This document shows positions 19,637-27,133 of a DNA stretch of 64,000 bases, piece after piece. The DNA is from Ramlibacter albus. GTDB lineage: Bacteria > Pseudomonadota > Gammaproteobacteria > Burkholderiales > Burkholderiaceae_C. The position numbers and the translations under genes were made by a program. The notes beneath the pieces were generated by a model. It saw only the letters and a program-made list of their open reading frames with translations. It had not been told where the DNA came from and searched no databases. Positions within the stretch are counted from its first letter, which is position 1, and each line of letters begins with the position of its first letter. The DNA lies in contig NZ_JACORU010000007.1 in assembly GCF_014297445.1 (NCBI RefSeq), positions 299,189 to 363,188 on the forward strand. Reading direction: 5' to 3'.

Positions 19637-19662
19637 CATGTATTCTGTATACAGAGTACATG
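19637..19662. promoter_or_regulatory. GntR operator, 26-bp inverted repeat
   Basis: CATGTA-T-TCTGTATACAGA-G-TACATG: a 26-bp palindrome with a perfect 12-bp core (TCTGTATACAGA, 19644-19655) and a single mismatched pair. It sits between the alpha/beta hydrolase and gntR starts, so it could control both directions. TGTA/TACA half-sites are usual for FadR/GntR-type regulators. Autoregulation is inferred. Confidence 0.75.
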
Positions 19663-19664
19663 CC

Positions 19665-20345
19665 ATGCCCGCCTACCTGCTCAAGCTCGAGACCACCCCG
19701 GACCTCGTCGACCGCGTGCACCGCAGCCTGCTGGACGCCATCAGCGACGGCTCGCTCGCGCCGGGCGCGCGCCTGACGCAGGAAGAGATCGCCGCGCAGC
19801 TGCACGTGTCGCGCCAGCCGGTGCTGCAGGCGCTGCGGCAGCTGAAGAAGGACGGCTTCGTCACCGACGCGCCCGGCCGCGGCGTGCTGGTGGCGCCGCT
19901 GGACGTGGAGTTCACGCGCAAGCTCTACCAGGTGCGCGGCGCGCTCGACGCGCTGGCCGCACGCCTCGCCGCGCAACTGCGCTATCGCATCGACGCGAAG
20001 ATCATCGAGCAGGGCCGCAAGGCCGCGCGCGGCCGCAACGTGCAGGCGATGATCGATGCGGACCTCGCTTTCCACCAGGCCATTTACGCCGCGAGCGGCA
20101 ACCCGCTCATCGAGCAGAGCGCGCAGCTGCACTGGCGCCACCTGCGCCGCGTGATGGGTGCGGTGCTGCAGATGGCGCGGCAGCGCGAGACCGTGTGGGA
20201 CGAGCACGAGGCGATCGCGCGCGCGATCGCCGCGGGCGACGCGGACAAGGCCGCGCGACTGATCGAGGAGCACAGCGCGAACGCGGGCGAGAACCTCACC
20301 GCGCAGCTGGGCCAGGTGTTGAAGACCCAAGGAGACAAGGCATGA
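19665..20345 (+). CDS. GntR-family (FCD/FadR type) transcriptional regulator
   Basis: A 226-residue regulator. The N-terminal winged helix (about 10-75) contains RLTQEEIAAQLHVSRQPVLQALRQL, and the C-terminal FCD ligand-binding domain (about 85-215) has the metal-type residues seen in DLAFHQAIYAASGN and EHEAIARAI. The ATG at 19665 is preferred over the ATG at 19638, which lies inside the palindromic operator. The stop overlaps the next gene (ATGA), so it is co-translated with the PhyH-type dioxygenase and probably controls it in response to its substrate. Confidence 0.9.
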   Translation: MPAYLLKLETTPDLVDRVHRSLLDAISDGSLAPGARLTQEEIAAQLHVSRQPVLQALRQLKKDGFVTDAPGRGVLVAPLDVEFTRKLYQVRGALDALAARLAAQLRYRIDAKIIEQGRKAARGRNVQAMIDADLAFHQAIYAASGNPLIEQSAQLHWRHLRRVMGAVLQMARQRETVWDEHEAIARAIAAGDADKAARLIEEHSANAGENLTAQLGQVLKTQGDKA

Positions 20346-21223
20346 AACTCACGCCGCAGCAGCTGGAGCAGTTCGACCGGGAAGGCTACTTGTTCTTCCC
20401 CGGCCTCTTCACGCGCGAGGAAACGAAGGTGCTGAACGACGCGGTGCCCGAGCTCTACGCGCGCCGCGAGGCCTACAACGTGCGCGAGAAAGGCAGCGAC
20501 GCGGTGCGCACCAATTTCGCGGCGCACCTGTACAGCGAGCCCTTCGCGCGGCTCGCGCGCCACCCGCGCATGGTGCAGCCGGTGGTGGAGCTCTTCGGCG
20601 AAGACGTGTACATGCACCAGTTCAAGATCAACGGCAAGATGGCTTTCGAGGGCGACGTCTGGCAGTGGCACCAGGACTACGGCACCTGGCTGAACGACGA
20701 CATGATGCCCACCGAGCGCGCGATGAACGTCGCGATCTTCCTCGACGACGTGAACGAGTTCAACGGGCCGCTGATGTTCATCCCCGGCAGCCACAAGCGC
20801 GGCGTGGTGGATGCCAAGCACGACCTGAGCACGACGAGCTACCCGCTCTGGGTGGTGAACAACGAGCTCGTGTCCAAGCTGGTGGAGCGCGCCGGCGGCA
20901 AGGAGGGCGGCATCGTTTCGCCGCAGGGGCCGGCGGGCTCGATGATCCTGTTCCACAGCTGCCTCGTGCACGCGAGCAGCAGCAACCTGTCGCCGTGGAA
21001 CAGAGTGAGCGTGTATCTGAGCCTGTGCGCGGTGTCCAACCACATCCGCCGGCACAAGCGGCCCGAGTACATCGCGCATCGCGACTTCGCGCCCATCGCG
21101 TGCCTGCCGGACGACTGCCTGCTGAAGGACTACCCGGTGGACCTGCCGTGGAAGAACGGCATGCCCGCGAGCGCGCTCGCGACTTCCCCCGAACCCCTCG
21201 ACCAGATCAAGGAGGCTGCCTGA
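20342..21223 (+). CDS. Phytanoyl-CoA dioxygenase family (Fe(II)/2-oxoglutarate) protein
   Basis: A 293-residue non-haem iron, 2-oxoglutarate-dependent hydroxylase. The iron facial triad is visible: HxD in WQWHQDYGTW and the distal His in LFHSCLVHASS, with Arg/Ser in VSVYLSL for 2-oxoglutarate. PLMFIPGSHKRG is the family signature. It is related to ectoine-hydroxylase-type enzymes, but no ectoine genes are nearby. Second gene of the GntR operon; the following dehydrogenase starts one base after its stop. Confidence 0.9.
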   Translation: MKLTPQQLEQFDREGYLFFPGLFTREETKVLNDAVPELYARREAYNVREKGSDAVRTNFAAHLYSEPFARLARHPRMVQPVVELFGEDVYMHQFKINGKMAFEGDVWQWHQDYGTWLNDDMMPTERAMNVAIFLDDVNEFNGPLMFIPGSHKRGVVDAKHDLSTTSYPLWVVNNELVSKLVERAGGKEGGIVSPQGPAGSMILFHSCLVHASSSNLSPWNRVSVYLSLCAVSNHIRRHKRPEYIAHRDFAPIACLPDDCLLKDYPVDLPWKNGMPASALATSPEPLDQIKEAA

Positions 21224-21224
21224 G

Positions 21225-22562
21225 ATGTCGCTGCATGCCAAGCTGTTGAAGCGCCAGGCCGAAGGCAAGCCCGTGCGCGTGGGCCTGATCGGCGCGGGCA
21301 AGTTCGGCTCGATGTACCTTGCGCAGGTGCCGCGCACGCCGGGCGTGCACCTCGCGGCGATTGCCGACATCTCCCCGGACAACGCACGAGCGAACCTCGC
21401 GCGCGTCGGATGGGAAGCGCAGCGCACCTCCGCCTCGTCGATCGACGACGCGATGAAGAAAGGCACCACGCACATCGGCACCGACTGGCAGGCGCTGGTG
21501 AGCCATCCCGGCATCGACGTGGTGGTGGAGTGCACCGGCCACCCGATCGCGGCCGTTGAGCATTGCCTCGAAGCGTTCCGCAACGGCAAGCCGGTGGTCA
21601 ACGTGACGGTGGAGGCCGATGCCTTCTGCGGCCCCCTGCTCGCGCGCAAGGCCGCCGATGCAGGCGTCGTCTATTCGTTGGCGTTCGGCGACCAGCCGGC
21701 ACTGATCTGCGACCTGGTCGACTGGGCACGCACCTGCGGCTTCCCTGTCGTGGCCGCCGGCCGCGGGCACAAGTGGCAGCCGCACTTCTGCGAGTCGACG
21801 CCCGACACCGTGTGGGACAACTGGGGCCTCACGCGCGAGCAGGCCGTGCGCGGCGGCCTCAACCCGAAGATGTTCAACAGCTTCCTCGACGGCTCCAAGC
21901 CTTCGATCGAAAGCACCGCGGTCGCCAACGCGTGCGGCCTGCATGTGCCGTCGGATGGCTTGCTCTTCCCGAGTGCCAGCGTGGACCAGATCCCCAACGT
22001 CACGCGCCCGCGCAGCGAAGGCGGCGTGCTGGAGCGCAAGGGCATGGTGGAGGTGATCAACTCGCTGGACGCGCAGGCGCGGCCGATCGAGTACGAGATC
22101 CGCATGGGCGTGTGGGTCACCGTCGAGGGCGAGACCGAGTACATCCGGAACTGCTTCGAGGAGTACAAGGCGCAGACGGACACGAGCGGGCGGTACTTCA
22201 CGCTGTACAAGCGCTGGCATTTGATCGGGCTGGAAGTCGGCATGTCGGTCGCGTCGGTTGCGTTGCGTGGCGAGCCGACAGGCGTTGCCACGTGCTGGAA
22301 CGCCGACGTGGTGGCCACTGCGAAGCGCGATCTTGCGCCGGGCGAGCTTCTCGACGGCGAAGGCGGCTACACGGTGTGGGGCAAGCTCACGCCGGCGGTG
22401 AAGTCCGTGCAGGCCGGCGGCTTGCCGCTCGGCCTGGCGCATGACGTGAAGGTGGTGCGGCCGGTGAAGAAGGGGCAGAGCCTCAGCTGGGCGGACGTCG
22501 CGATGGACACCAGCACGCCCGCGTACAAGGTGCGCCGCGAGATGGAGCAGCTCTTCGCCTGA
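21225..22562 (+). CDS. NAD(P)-dependent dehydrogenase with C-terminal SAF-like domain
   Basis: A 445-residue protein. The N-terminal Rossmann fold (RVGLIGAGKFGSMYLAQV, about 18-35) is of the homoserine-dehydrogenase / Gfo-like type, with VVVECTGHP at the nucleotide edge. The C-terminal portion (about 345-440: ATAKRDLAPGELLDGEGGY to RPVKKGQSLSW) resembles an SAF domain. This fused architecture occurs in catabolic operons, but the substrate is undefined. Third gene of the GntR operon; with the hydroxylase it suggests oxidation of a hydroxylated small molecule. Confidence 0.85.
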   Translation: MSLHAKLLKRQAEGKPVRVGLIGAGKFGSMYLAQVPRTPGVHLAAIADISPDNARANLARVGWEAQRTSASSIDDAMKKGTTHIGTDWQALVSHPGIDVVVECTGHPIAAVEHCLEAFRNGKPVVNVTVEADAFCGPLLARKAADAGVVYSLAFGDQPALICDLVDWARTCGFPVVAAGRGHKWQPHFCESTPDTVWDNWGLTREQAVRGGLNPKMFNSFLDGSKPSIESTAVANACGLHVPSDGLLFPSASVDQIPNVTRPRSEGGVLERKGMVEVINSLDAQARPIEYEIRMGVWVTVEGETEYIRNCFEEYKAQTDTSGRYFTLYKRWHLIGLEVGMSVASVALRGEPTGVATCWNADVVATAKRDLAPGELLDGEGGYTVWGKLTPAVKSVQAGGLPLGLAHDVKVVRPVKKGQSLSWADVAMDTSTPAYKVRREMEQLFA

Positions 22563-22599
22563 AAAGGCGTTCGGCGTTTGCTACAATATCGTTCGTTGT

Positions 22600-22675
<76 letters not shown>

Positions 22676-22689
22676 CAACCGTTTCGCCG

Positions 22690-22714
22690 AAACGCCACCA
22701 CGAGGTGGCGTTTT
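22690..22714 (+). terminator. Rho-independent terminator between tRNA-Ala and tRNA-Lys
   Basis: Ten-base-pair stem (AAACGCCACC with GGTGGCGTTT), four-base loop, ending in TTTT. The stem core is the same as that after tRNA-Val at 15.55 kb. Confidence 0.8.
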
Positions 22715-22728
22715 GCGCACAGGACAGT

Positions 22729-22804
22729 GGGTTCTTAGCTCAGTTGGTAGAGCAGCGGACTCTTAATCCGTAGGTCGTAGGTTCGAATCCTACAGGACCC
22801 ACCA
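22729..22804 (+). tRNA. tRNA-Lys (anticodon CTT)
   Basis: A 76-nt cloverleaf. The acceptor GGGTTCT pairs with AGGACCC, and the D arm is TAGCTCAGTTGGTAGAGC. The anticodon loop CTCTTAA gives anticodon CTT (codon AAG). The T arm is GGTTCGAATCC and CCA is encoded. Everything downstream to about 27.1 kb looks accessory, so its 3' end is a candidate integration site. Confidence 0.96.
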
Positions 22805-22968
22805 CTCAATCCTCCGCACCAGCGCTTGATCTGATGCTCTCGAAATGAGAGCAAAGCGTCCGACTTTTCGGGCCCGTTCCGATCCATGTAAGCGCCCATG
22901 TAAGCAGTTTTGGAGCGCGGTCTTCAACGCAAAGTAATGCGGTCGAGGTGCCCGATAGACTCGCCGGC

Positions 22969-23644
22969 ATGAAGAGCAGCGTCATACCGCTACGTATTCC
23001 GGTGCCGCAGGGCACCTCCATCTCGGCGATCCTCCGCCAGCCGGAACAGACCCGCGCGTGCTTCGTGTTCGCGCACGGGGGCGGGTGCCGGGATGAACCA
23101 CGAGTTCATGACGGACCTTTCAAGCGCCCTGGAGGCGCACGGGATCGCGACACTGCGCTTCCAGTTTCCGTACATGGAACAGGGGTCGAAGCGGCCGGAC
23201 AGTCCCGCTGTCGCTGAAGCAGCGATTCGGGCTGTGGTTGCGGAAGCGAACCGGCGGCTGCCGGATGTGCCGTTGTTCGCCGGAGGAAAGTCGTTCGGGG
23301 GGCGGATGACCTCGCAAGCGCAGGCTCGGGAGCCGCTGCCAGGCGTCAAGGGGCTTGTTTTCGTGGGCTTTCCGCTGCATCCGTCCGGCAAGCCAGCCGT
23401 CGAGCGTGCCAATCACCTCGATGAAGTTGCGATTCCGATGCTCTTTTTGCAGGGAACTCGTGATGCGTTGGCCGAGCTCGACCTTGTGAAGCAGGTAACT
23501 ACGGGCTTGGGCGCGCGCGCGACGCTACATGTCGTCGAAGCCACCGACCACGCGTTCCATGTGCTGGTGCGGTCTGGCCGCTCCAACGCGGAGGTGATCG
23601 AGGAACTTGCCACTCGCGTATCGGCGTGGATTCTGAAGAGATGA
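22969..23644 (+). pseudogene. Alpha/beta hydrolase (dienelactone-hydrolase-like), single-base frameshift
   Basis: The N-terminal part (from ATG 22969, MKSSVIPLRIPVPQGTS to CFVFAHGGG) and the remainder (MNHEFMTDLSSALEAHG onward to 23644) lie in different frames. Removing one G from the GGGGG run at 23077-23081 restores FAHGAGAGMNHEFM, the expected continuous motif of this hydrolase family. The nucleophile region FAGGKSFGGRM and the Asp/His regions (LFLQGTRDALAE; VEATDHAFHV) are intact, so decay is limited to this one site. A recent mutation, a sequencing error or slippage-based switching would all explain it. Confidence 0.75.
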
Positions 23645-23684
23645 CCAGCAGGCTGAAAAAAGTCTCAAGCTGCCGCGGAGCGTG

Positions 23685-24938
23685 TGACCTGCCCCCATCC
23701 TGCCGTACCAGCATGAATTGAGGAAGTCCGCCAACCAGGAGAATGGCGGACATGAAGAAGAGCAGATACACGGAGGAGCAGATCATCGGGTTTCTGCGCC
23801 AGGCGGAAGCTGGCGTGCCGGTGAAGGAGTTGTGCCGCAAGGGCGGGTTCAGCGACCAGACTTTCTACAACTGGCGCAGCAAGTACGCCGGCATGCAGGT
23901 GTCGGAGGCCAAGCGGCTGCGCGAACTGGAGAGCGAGAACGCCAAGCTCAAGAAGCTTCTGGCGGAAGCGCACCTGGACATCCATGCCCTCAAGGGCGTC
24001 TTCGGGGTAAAGCGTTAGCCCCACGGGCCAAGCGTGTGGCGATCGAAGCGATGGTCAAGCAGTACGAGCTATCCGAACGCCGCGCCTGCCGCCTCGTGGG
24101 GCTCTCCCGCGACAGCTACCGCAACCCGCCGAAGGAGACCGAGTTGAACGAGCAACTGAGCGCGCAGATCGTGCAGATCGCGCACGCGCGACGACGGTTC
24201 GGCTACCGGCGAGTCCACGACATGCTTCGGCCGCAATTCCCGAGCGTGAACCACAAGCGCGTGTTTCGGCTGTACAAGGCCGCAGACCTGTCGGTGCGCA
24301 AGCGCAAGAAGGCGAAGCGACCCACAAACGAGCGCGTGCCGCTGCAGCTCGCCCAGCGCGTCAATGAGGTCTGGAGCATGGACTTCGTCAGCGACAGCCT
24401 GGCCAGCGGCCGGCGCATCAGGTGCCTGACGGTGGCCGACGACTTCACGCACGAGTGCGTGGACATCGCCACGGATTACGGCATGGGCGGCGTCTACGTC
24501 ACACGCGTTCTGGACCAGGCTGCATGCTTCCGCGGCTACCCCGCGGCCGTTCGCACCGACAACGGCCCCGAGTTCACGAGTCGGGCCTTCATCGCCTGGG
24601 CGCAGGAACATCGGATTCGACACATCCTGATCGAGCCAGGCCGGCCAATGCAGAACGGCTACATCGAGAGCTTCAACGGCAAGTTCCGCGACGAGTGCCT
24701 CAACGAGCACTGGTTCCAGACCTTGCCGCAGGCACGTGCGGTGATCAGTGAGTGGCGACAGGACTACAACCAGGTCAGGCCGCACAGCAGCATCGGCCGC
24801 ATCCCACCGGCGCGATTCGCCGAGCAGCATCGCCAGCGCGCTGACGATGCTGCTCGATCCTCAACCGATCGAGCAACGATTAACCTTGCAAACCCGGACT
24901 TCCAAGATTCGATTGGTACGCTGCAAGGGGGCAGGTCA
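23685..24938 (+). mobile_element. IS3-family insertion sequence (IS407-like)
   Basis: A 1254-bp element. Terminal inverted repeats begin TGACCTGCCCCC (23685-23696) and end GGGGGCAGGTCA (24927-24938), with the TG...CA ends of the family. It has orfA plus orfB in the -1 frame and an intact DDE transposase core. Flanking bases are CGTG on the left and AGTG on the right, so there is no perfect target duplication; the two sides may no longer be the original insertion pair. The right end lies inside a DUF6035-like gene. Confidence 0.88.
23752..24018 (+). CDS. IS3-family transposase OrfA
   Basis: An 88-residue helix-turn-helix/leucine-zipper protein of the IS407 group: KSRYTEEQIIGFLRQAEAG, then CRKGGFSDQTFYNWRSKY, then a heptad region (LRELESENAKLKKLLAE). 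The ATG at 23752 is chosen because AGGAG lies about ten bases upstream; the ATG at 23743 abuts that site. It ends before orfB, which occupies the -1 frame, so a programmed frameshift could make the OrfAB transposase. Confidence 0.9.
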   Translation: MKKSRYTEEQIIGFLRQAEAGVPVKELCRKGGFSDQTFYNWRSKYAGMQVSEAKRLRELESENAKLKKLLAEAHLDIHALKGVFGVKR

Positions 24939-26180
24939 AGTGATGTCGTCATCGGTACGGACTACGCGAAGCTCGTTCAGCTCCGGATGCAAGTTCGCAC
25001 ACGGATGCGGCAGAACGTACCTCTTTATCGCTGCCCGGATTGTGGCGTCGCCGTCCACATCTGCCGCTCCTGGAAAGAGCCTAAGTTCTTCTTCAAACAT
25101 CGTCACGAGGACGAAAATTGCCCCGCGGTCACCGCCGGCAAGCTCTCGCAGGAAGAGATCAATGCGCGCCGCTACAACGGCGCGAAGGAAAGCCGACTGC
25201 ACATCTCTATGAAGGAGGCGCTGGCGAAGTGCCTCAAGGCCGATGCACGCTTCTCGGCCATTCGTGTTGAGGACGTGTGGAGGGGACGCTGGACATCCGA
25301 GTGGCGCAGGCCGGACGTCCAGGCCACGTACAACGGGCTGCGCGTCGCGTTCGAGATTCAGTTGTCGACGACATACCTCGACGTCATCGCGGCGCGGCGC
25401 ACCTTCTACCTGCAGGAAGGCGGGTTATTGTTCTGGGTCTTCGCGCGCTTCGATGCAGAACGGCTTCGCATGACCGAGGACGACGTTTTCTACAACAACA
25501 ACTACAACGCCTTCGTCGTAAAGCCGGTTACCGTCGAAGCATCGCTTTCGAGCCGATCCTTTCAGCTCGAATGTATCTGGTCGACACCCATGGAAGGCGG
25601 CGGCGTCTCAGGCCTTTGGCGTCAGATGGTCTCGTTCGACCAACTGACGCTCGATCCCGAGAATCAGAGAGCCTACTTCTTCGACTTCGAGGGAAGGCGA
25701 CGAGAGAGAGCGGCTACGCAGGCGCTAACCCATGACGCCCTGCGCGAAGCCTTCGAGCTCGCGTTCGCTGGTGGCGCGTTCTACGGTGATGAGGGCGAGT
25801 CCGTTTGGAACGAAATGCGCTCGCGCTTTGCCCGCGCCGGCGTACCGCTGCCGCGAAAGCGGATGGAGATGCCATACAGCTTGATCCAGGCCTTGTACTC
25901 GGCCAAGGTTGGGGAGCCTGTTGCCAGCAAGAAGAAGCGGCTGGTCGAGATCGCCCACAACATCACCACGGGCAGCAGGCAACACGTGCGATGGTTTAGC
26001 CGCGCGCTTCGGCATTGGCAGCGCGGTCCGCAGCTCAAGGCGGAAGACCGCTCAGGACTGTGGGCGAAGAAGGTGAAGATCTGCAAGCAGGAGGAGGCGG
26101 TCGACCCGTCGGCGTTTGAGCCTGATCGCACCCATCAGCGGCTGGTCGAATTCCTCTTCCCCGAGCTGGGCTCTTTATAG
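24051..26180 (+). CDS. Chimeric gene: IS3 OrfB transposase read through into DUF6035-like protein
   Basis: One open frame of 709 residues joins two unrelated proteins. Residues 1 to about 290 are an IS3 OrfB transposase (HTH_21-like start; DDE residues in VWSMDFVSD, RTDNGPEFTS and YIESFNGKFRDECLN). The frame crosses the right inverted repeat (24927-24938) without a stop and continues into a DUF6035-like protein. That part has a zinc-type segment (YRCPDCGVAVHIC; FKHRHEDENCPA) and a CoiA-like nuclease-type core (WRRPDVQATYNGL, VAFEIQLST), i.e. a PD-(D/E)xK-like D...ExQ pattern. The first few dozen residues of the native DUF6035 protein are missing. A GTG at 24036 is an alternative start. Confidence 0.8.
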   Translation: MVKQYELSERRACRLVGLSRDSYRNPPKETELNEQLSAQIVQIAHARRRFGYRRVHDMLRPQFPSVNHKRVFRLYKAADLSVRKRKKAKRPTNERVPLQLAQRVNEVWSMDFVSDSLASGRRIRCLTVADDFTHECVDIATDYGMGGVYVTRVLDQAACFRGYPAAVRTDNGPEFTSRAFIAWAQEHRIRHILIEPGRPMQNGYIESFNGKFRDECLNEHWFQTLPQARAVISEWRQDYNQVRPHSSIGRIPPARFAEQHRQRADDAARSSTDRATINLANPDFQDSIGTLQGGRSSDVVIGTDYAKLVQLRMQVRTRMRQNVPLYRCPDCGVAVHICRSWKEPKFFFKHRHEDENCPAVTAGKLSQEEINARRYNGAKESRLHISMKEALAKCLKADARFSAIRVEDVWRGRWTSEWRRPDVQATYNGLRVAFEIQLSTTYLDVIAARRTFYLQEGGLLFWVFARFDAERLRMTEDDVFYNNNYNAFVVKPVTVEASLSSRSFQLECIWSTPMEGGGVSGLWRQMVSFDQLTLDPENQRAYFFDFEGRRRERAATQALTHDALREAFELAFAGGAFYGDEGESVWNEMRSRFARAGVPLPRKRMEMPYSLIQALYSAKVGEPVASKKKRLVEIAHNITTGSRQHVRWFSRALRHWQRGPQLKAEDRSGLWAKKVKICKQEEAVDPSAFEPDRTHQRLVEFLFPELGSL

Positions 26181-26192
26181 GAGTGACGACGA

Positions 26193-26954
26193 TTGAACAC
26201 CGCTGAAAGCGCGCTCCGGTCGGAAGTGCTTGCGCTGACGCAAAGCGCGGACCGCTTGGCGACGGAGATCATCGCCCAGCAATTCGCCTGCGACGACAAT
26301 CACCGGGTCGTCCTCATAGCGCAGCTCGCCCGCATGCTTCGCACGTTCCAGGCTATCGACGTTCTTGTCAGCGCGAACCTGAACGATGCCGCCGGCGCAG
26401 TACTCCGTTGCTTGCTGGAGCAATACTTCGTTTTCCGTGCGGTTTCAAGAGATGCTGACCTGATGCAGAAGGCCACGGCCGAGGTGGAGGCCGAGAGTCA
26501 CAAGGCACTCAAAGGCCTGCTTCGGCTTCGGCCGGAGGATCGCGCCGACGAACTCACGGAAGATGTGTTGAACGAAACACTGGGAACGCTGCAGAGTGGA
26601 TCTGGATTCAACGCATTCGATTGGGCTGCAAGGACTGGAATGGAGGGCGCATACCTGACCCTGTACCGGATTCTGAGTCCCTATGCGCATGGCTCTCTTT
26701 CGATGATCGACAAGTACGTGGAGCTGAACGCGGCAGGGCAGGCCGAACGGGTACGCTCCAGGGTTGCCGAGTTCGAGAGCACCGAGTTTCTTCTCTGTGC
26801 GCTGTCGATGTTGCTCGAATGCGTCGAGGCGATCGACCGGCAGCCCAACACTGAAGCCCGCCGTGCGTCACTGGCCTATCACGCTTCCGAGCAGCGACGG
26901 CTGTATGCGCGGCACTGGAGCCTTCTGGAGCAACGCCAACAACTCCTCAGCTAA
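26193..26954 (+). CDS. DUF5677-like protein
   Basis: A 253-residue, all-helical protein with a TTG start preceded by AGGAG at nine bases, 12 bp after the chimeric gene, so probably the second gene of the same unit. The pattern of DUF5677 proteins is seen (HRVVLIAQLARMLRTFQAIDVL, then AGAVLRCLLEQYFVFRAV, then YRILSPYAHGSLSMID). These helical proteins resemble HEPN-type folds and are often found in accessory DNA, but no role is established. GC content is lower than in the surrounding genes. Confidence 0.68.
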   Translation: MNTAESALRSEVLALTQSADRLATEIIAQQFACDDNHRVVLIAQLARMLRTFQAIDVLVSANLNDAAGAVLRCLLEQYFVFRAVSRDADLMQKATAEVEAESHKALKGLLRLRPEDRADELTEDVLNETLGTLQSGSGFNAFDWAARTGMEGAYLTLYRILSPYAHGSLSMIDKYVELNAAGQAERVRSRVAEFESTEFLLCALSMLLECVEAIDRQPNTEARRASLAYHASEQRRLYARHWSLLEQRQQLLS

Positions 26955-27004
26955 GGCGAGTTATCGGCATAGCTGCAGAACTCGCTACTACTTCCATCCG
27001 CGAC

Positions 27005-27103
27005 GCAGCACCGAGGTACCTCAAGACCGGAGACCTCATGACATTGGGCATCGAGGGACTCGGCGAGCCGCGGCAAAAGGTCGTCAAGTTCAAGGCCGCC
27101 TGA
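27005..27103 (+). pseudogene. 3' remnant of a fumarylacetoacetate-hydrolase-family gene
   Basis: A short in-frame stretch ending at TGA 27101-27103 encodes RYLKTGDLMTLGIEGLGEP followed by RQKVV, which is the conserved C-terminus of FAH-family hydrolases (the GDVM-LGIEGLGEQRQ motif). Nothing upstream in the frame matches the family, so only the last 30 or so codons survive. It marks a deletion or insertion boundary at the edge of the sulfatase island. Confidence 0.7.
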
Positions 27104-27133
27104 TGCGCTTGCCCGGCGCACTGCCAGTTGCTC

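Noticed and set aside
22884..22905. Direct repeat CCATGTAAGC with a two-base spacer after tRNA-Lys, possible integrase remnant or att site
   Set aside because: Only two copies, no matching tRNA 3' end and no integrase gene in the window. Kept as a suspicion, not as a feature.
23681..24942. Target-site duplication of the IS3-family element
   Set aside because: Flanks CGTG and AGTG do not match beyond GTG in different registers, so no duplication is claimed; flanks may have been rearranged.
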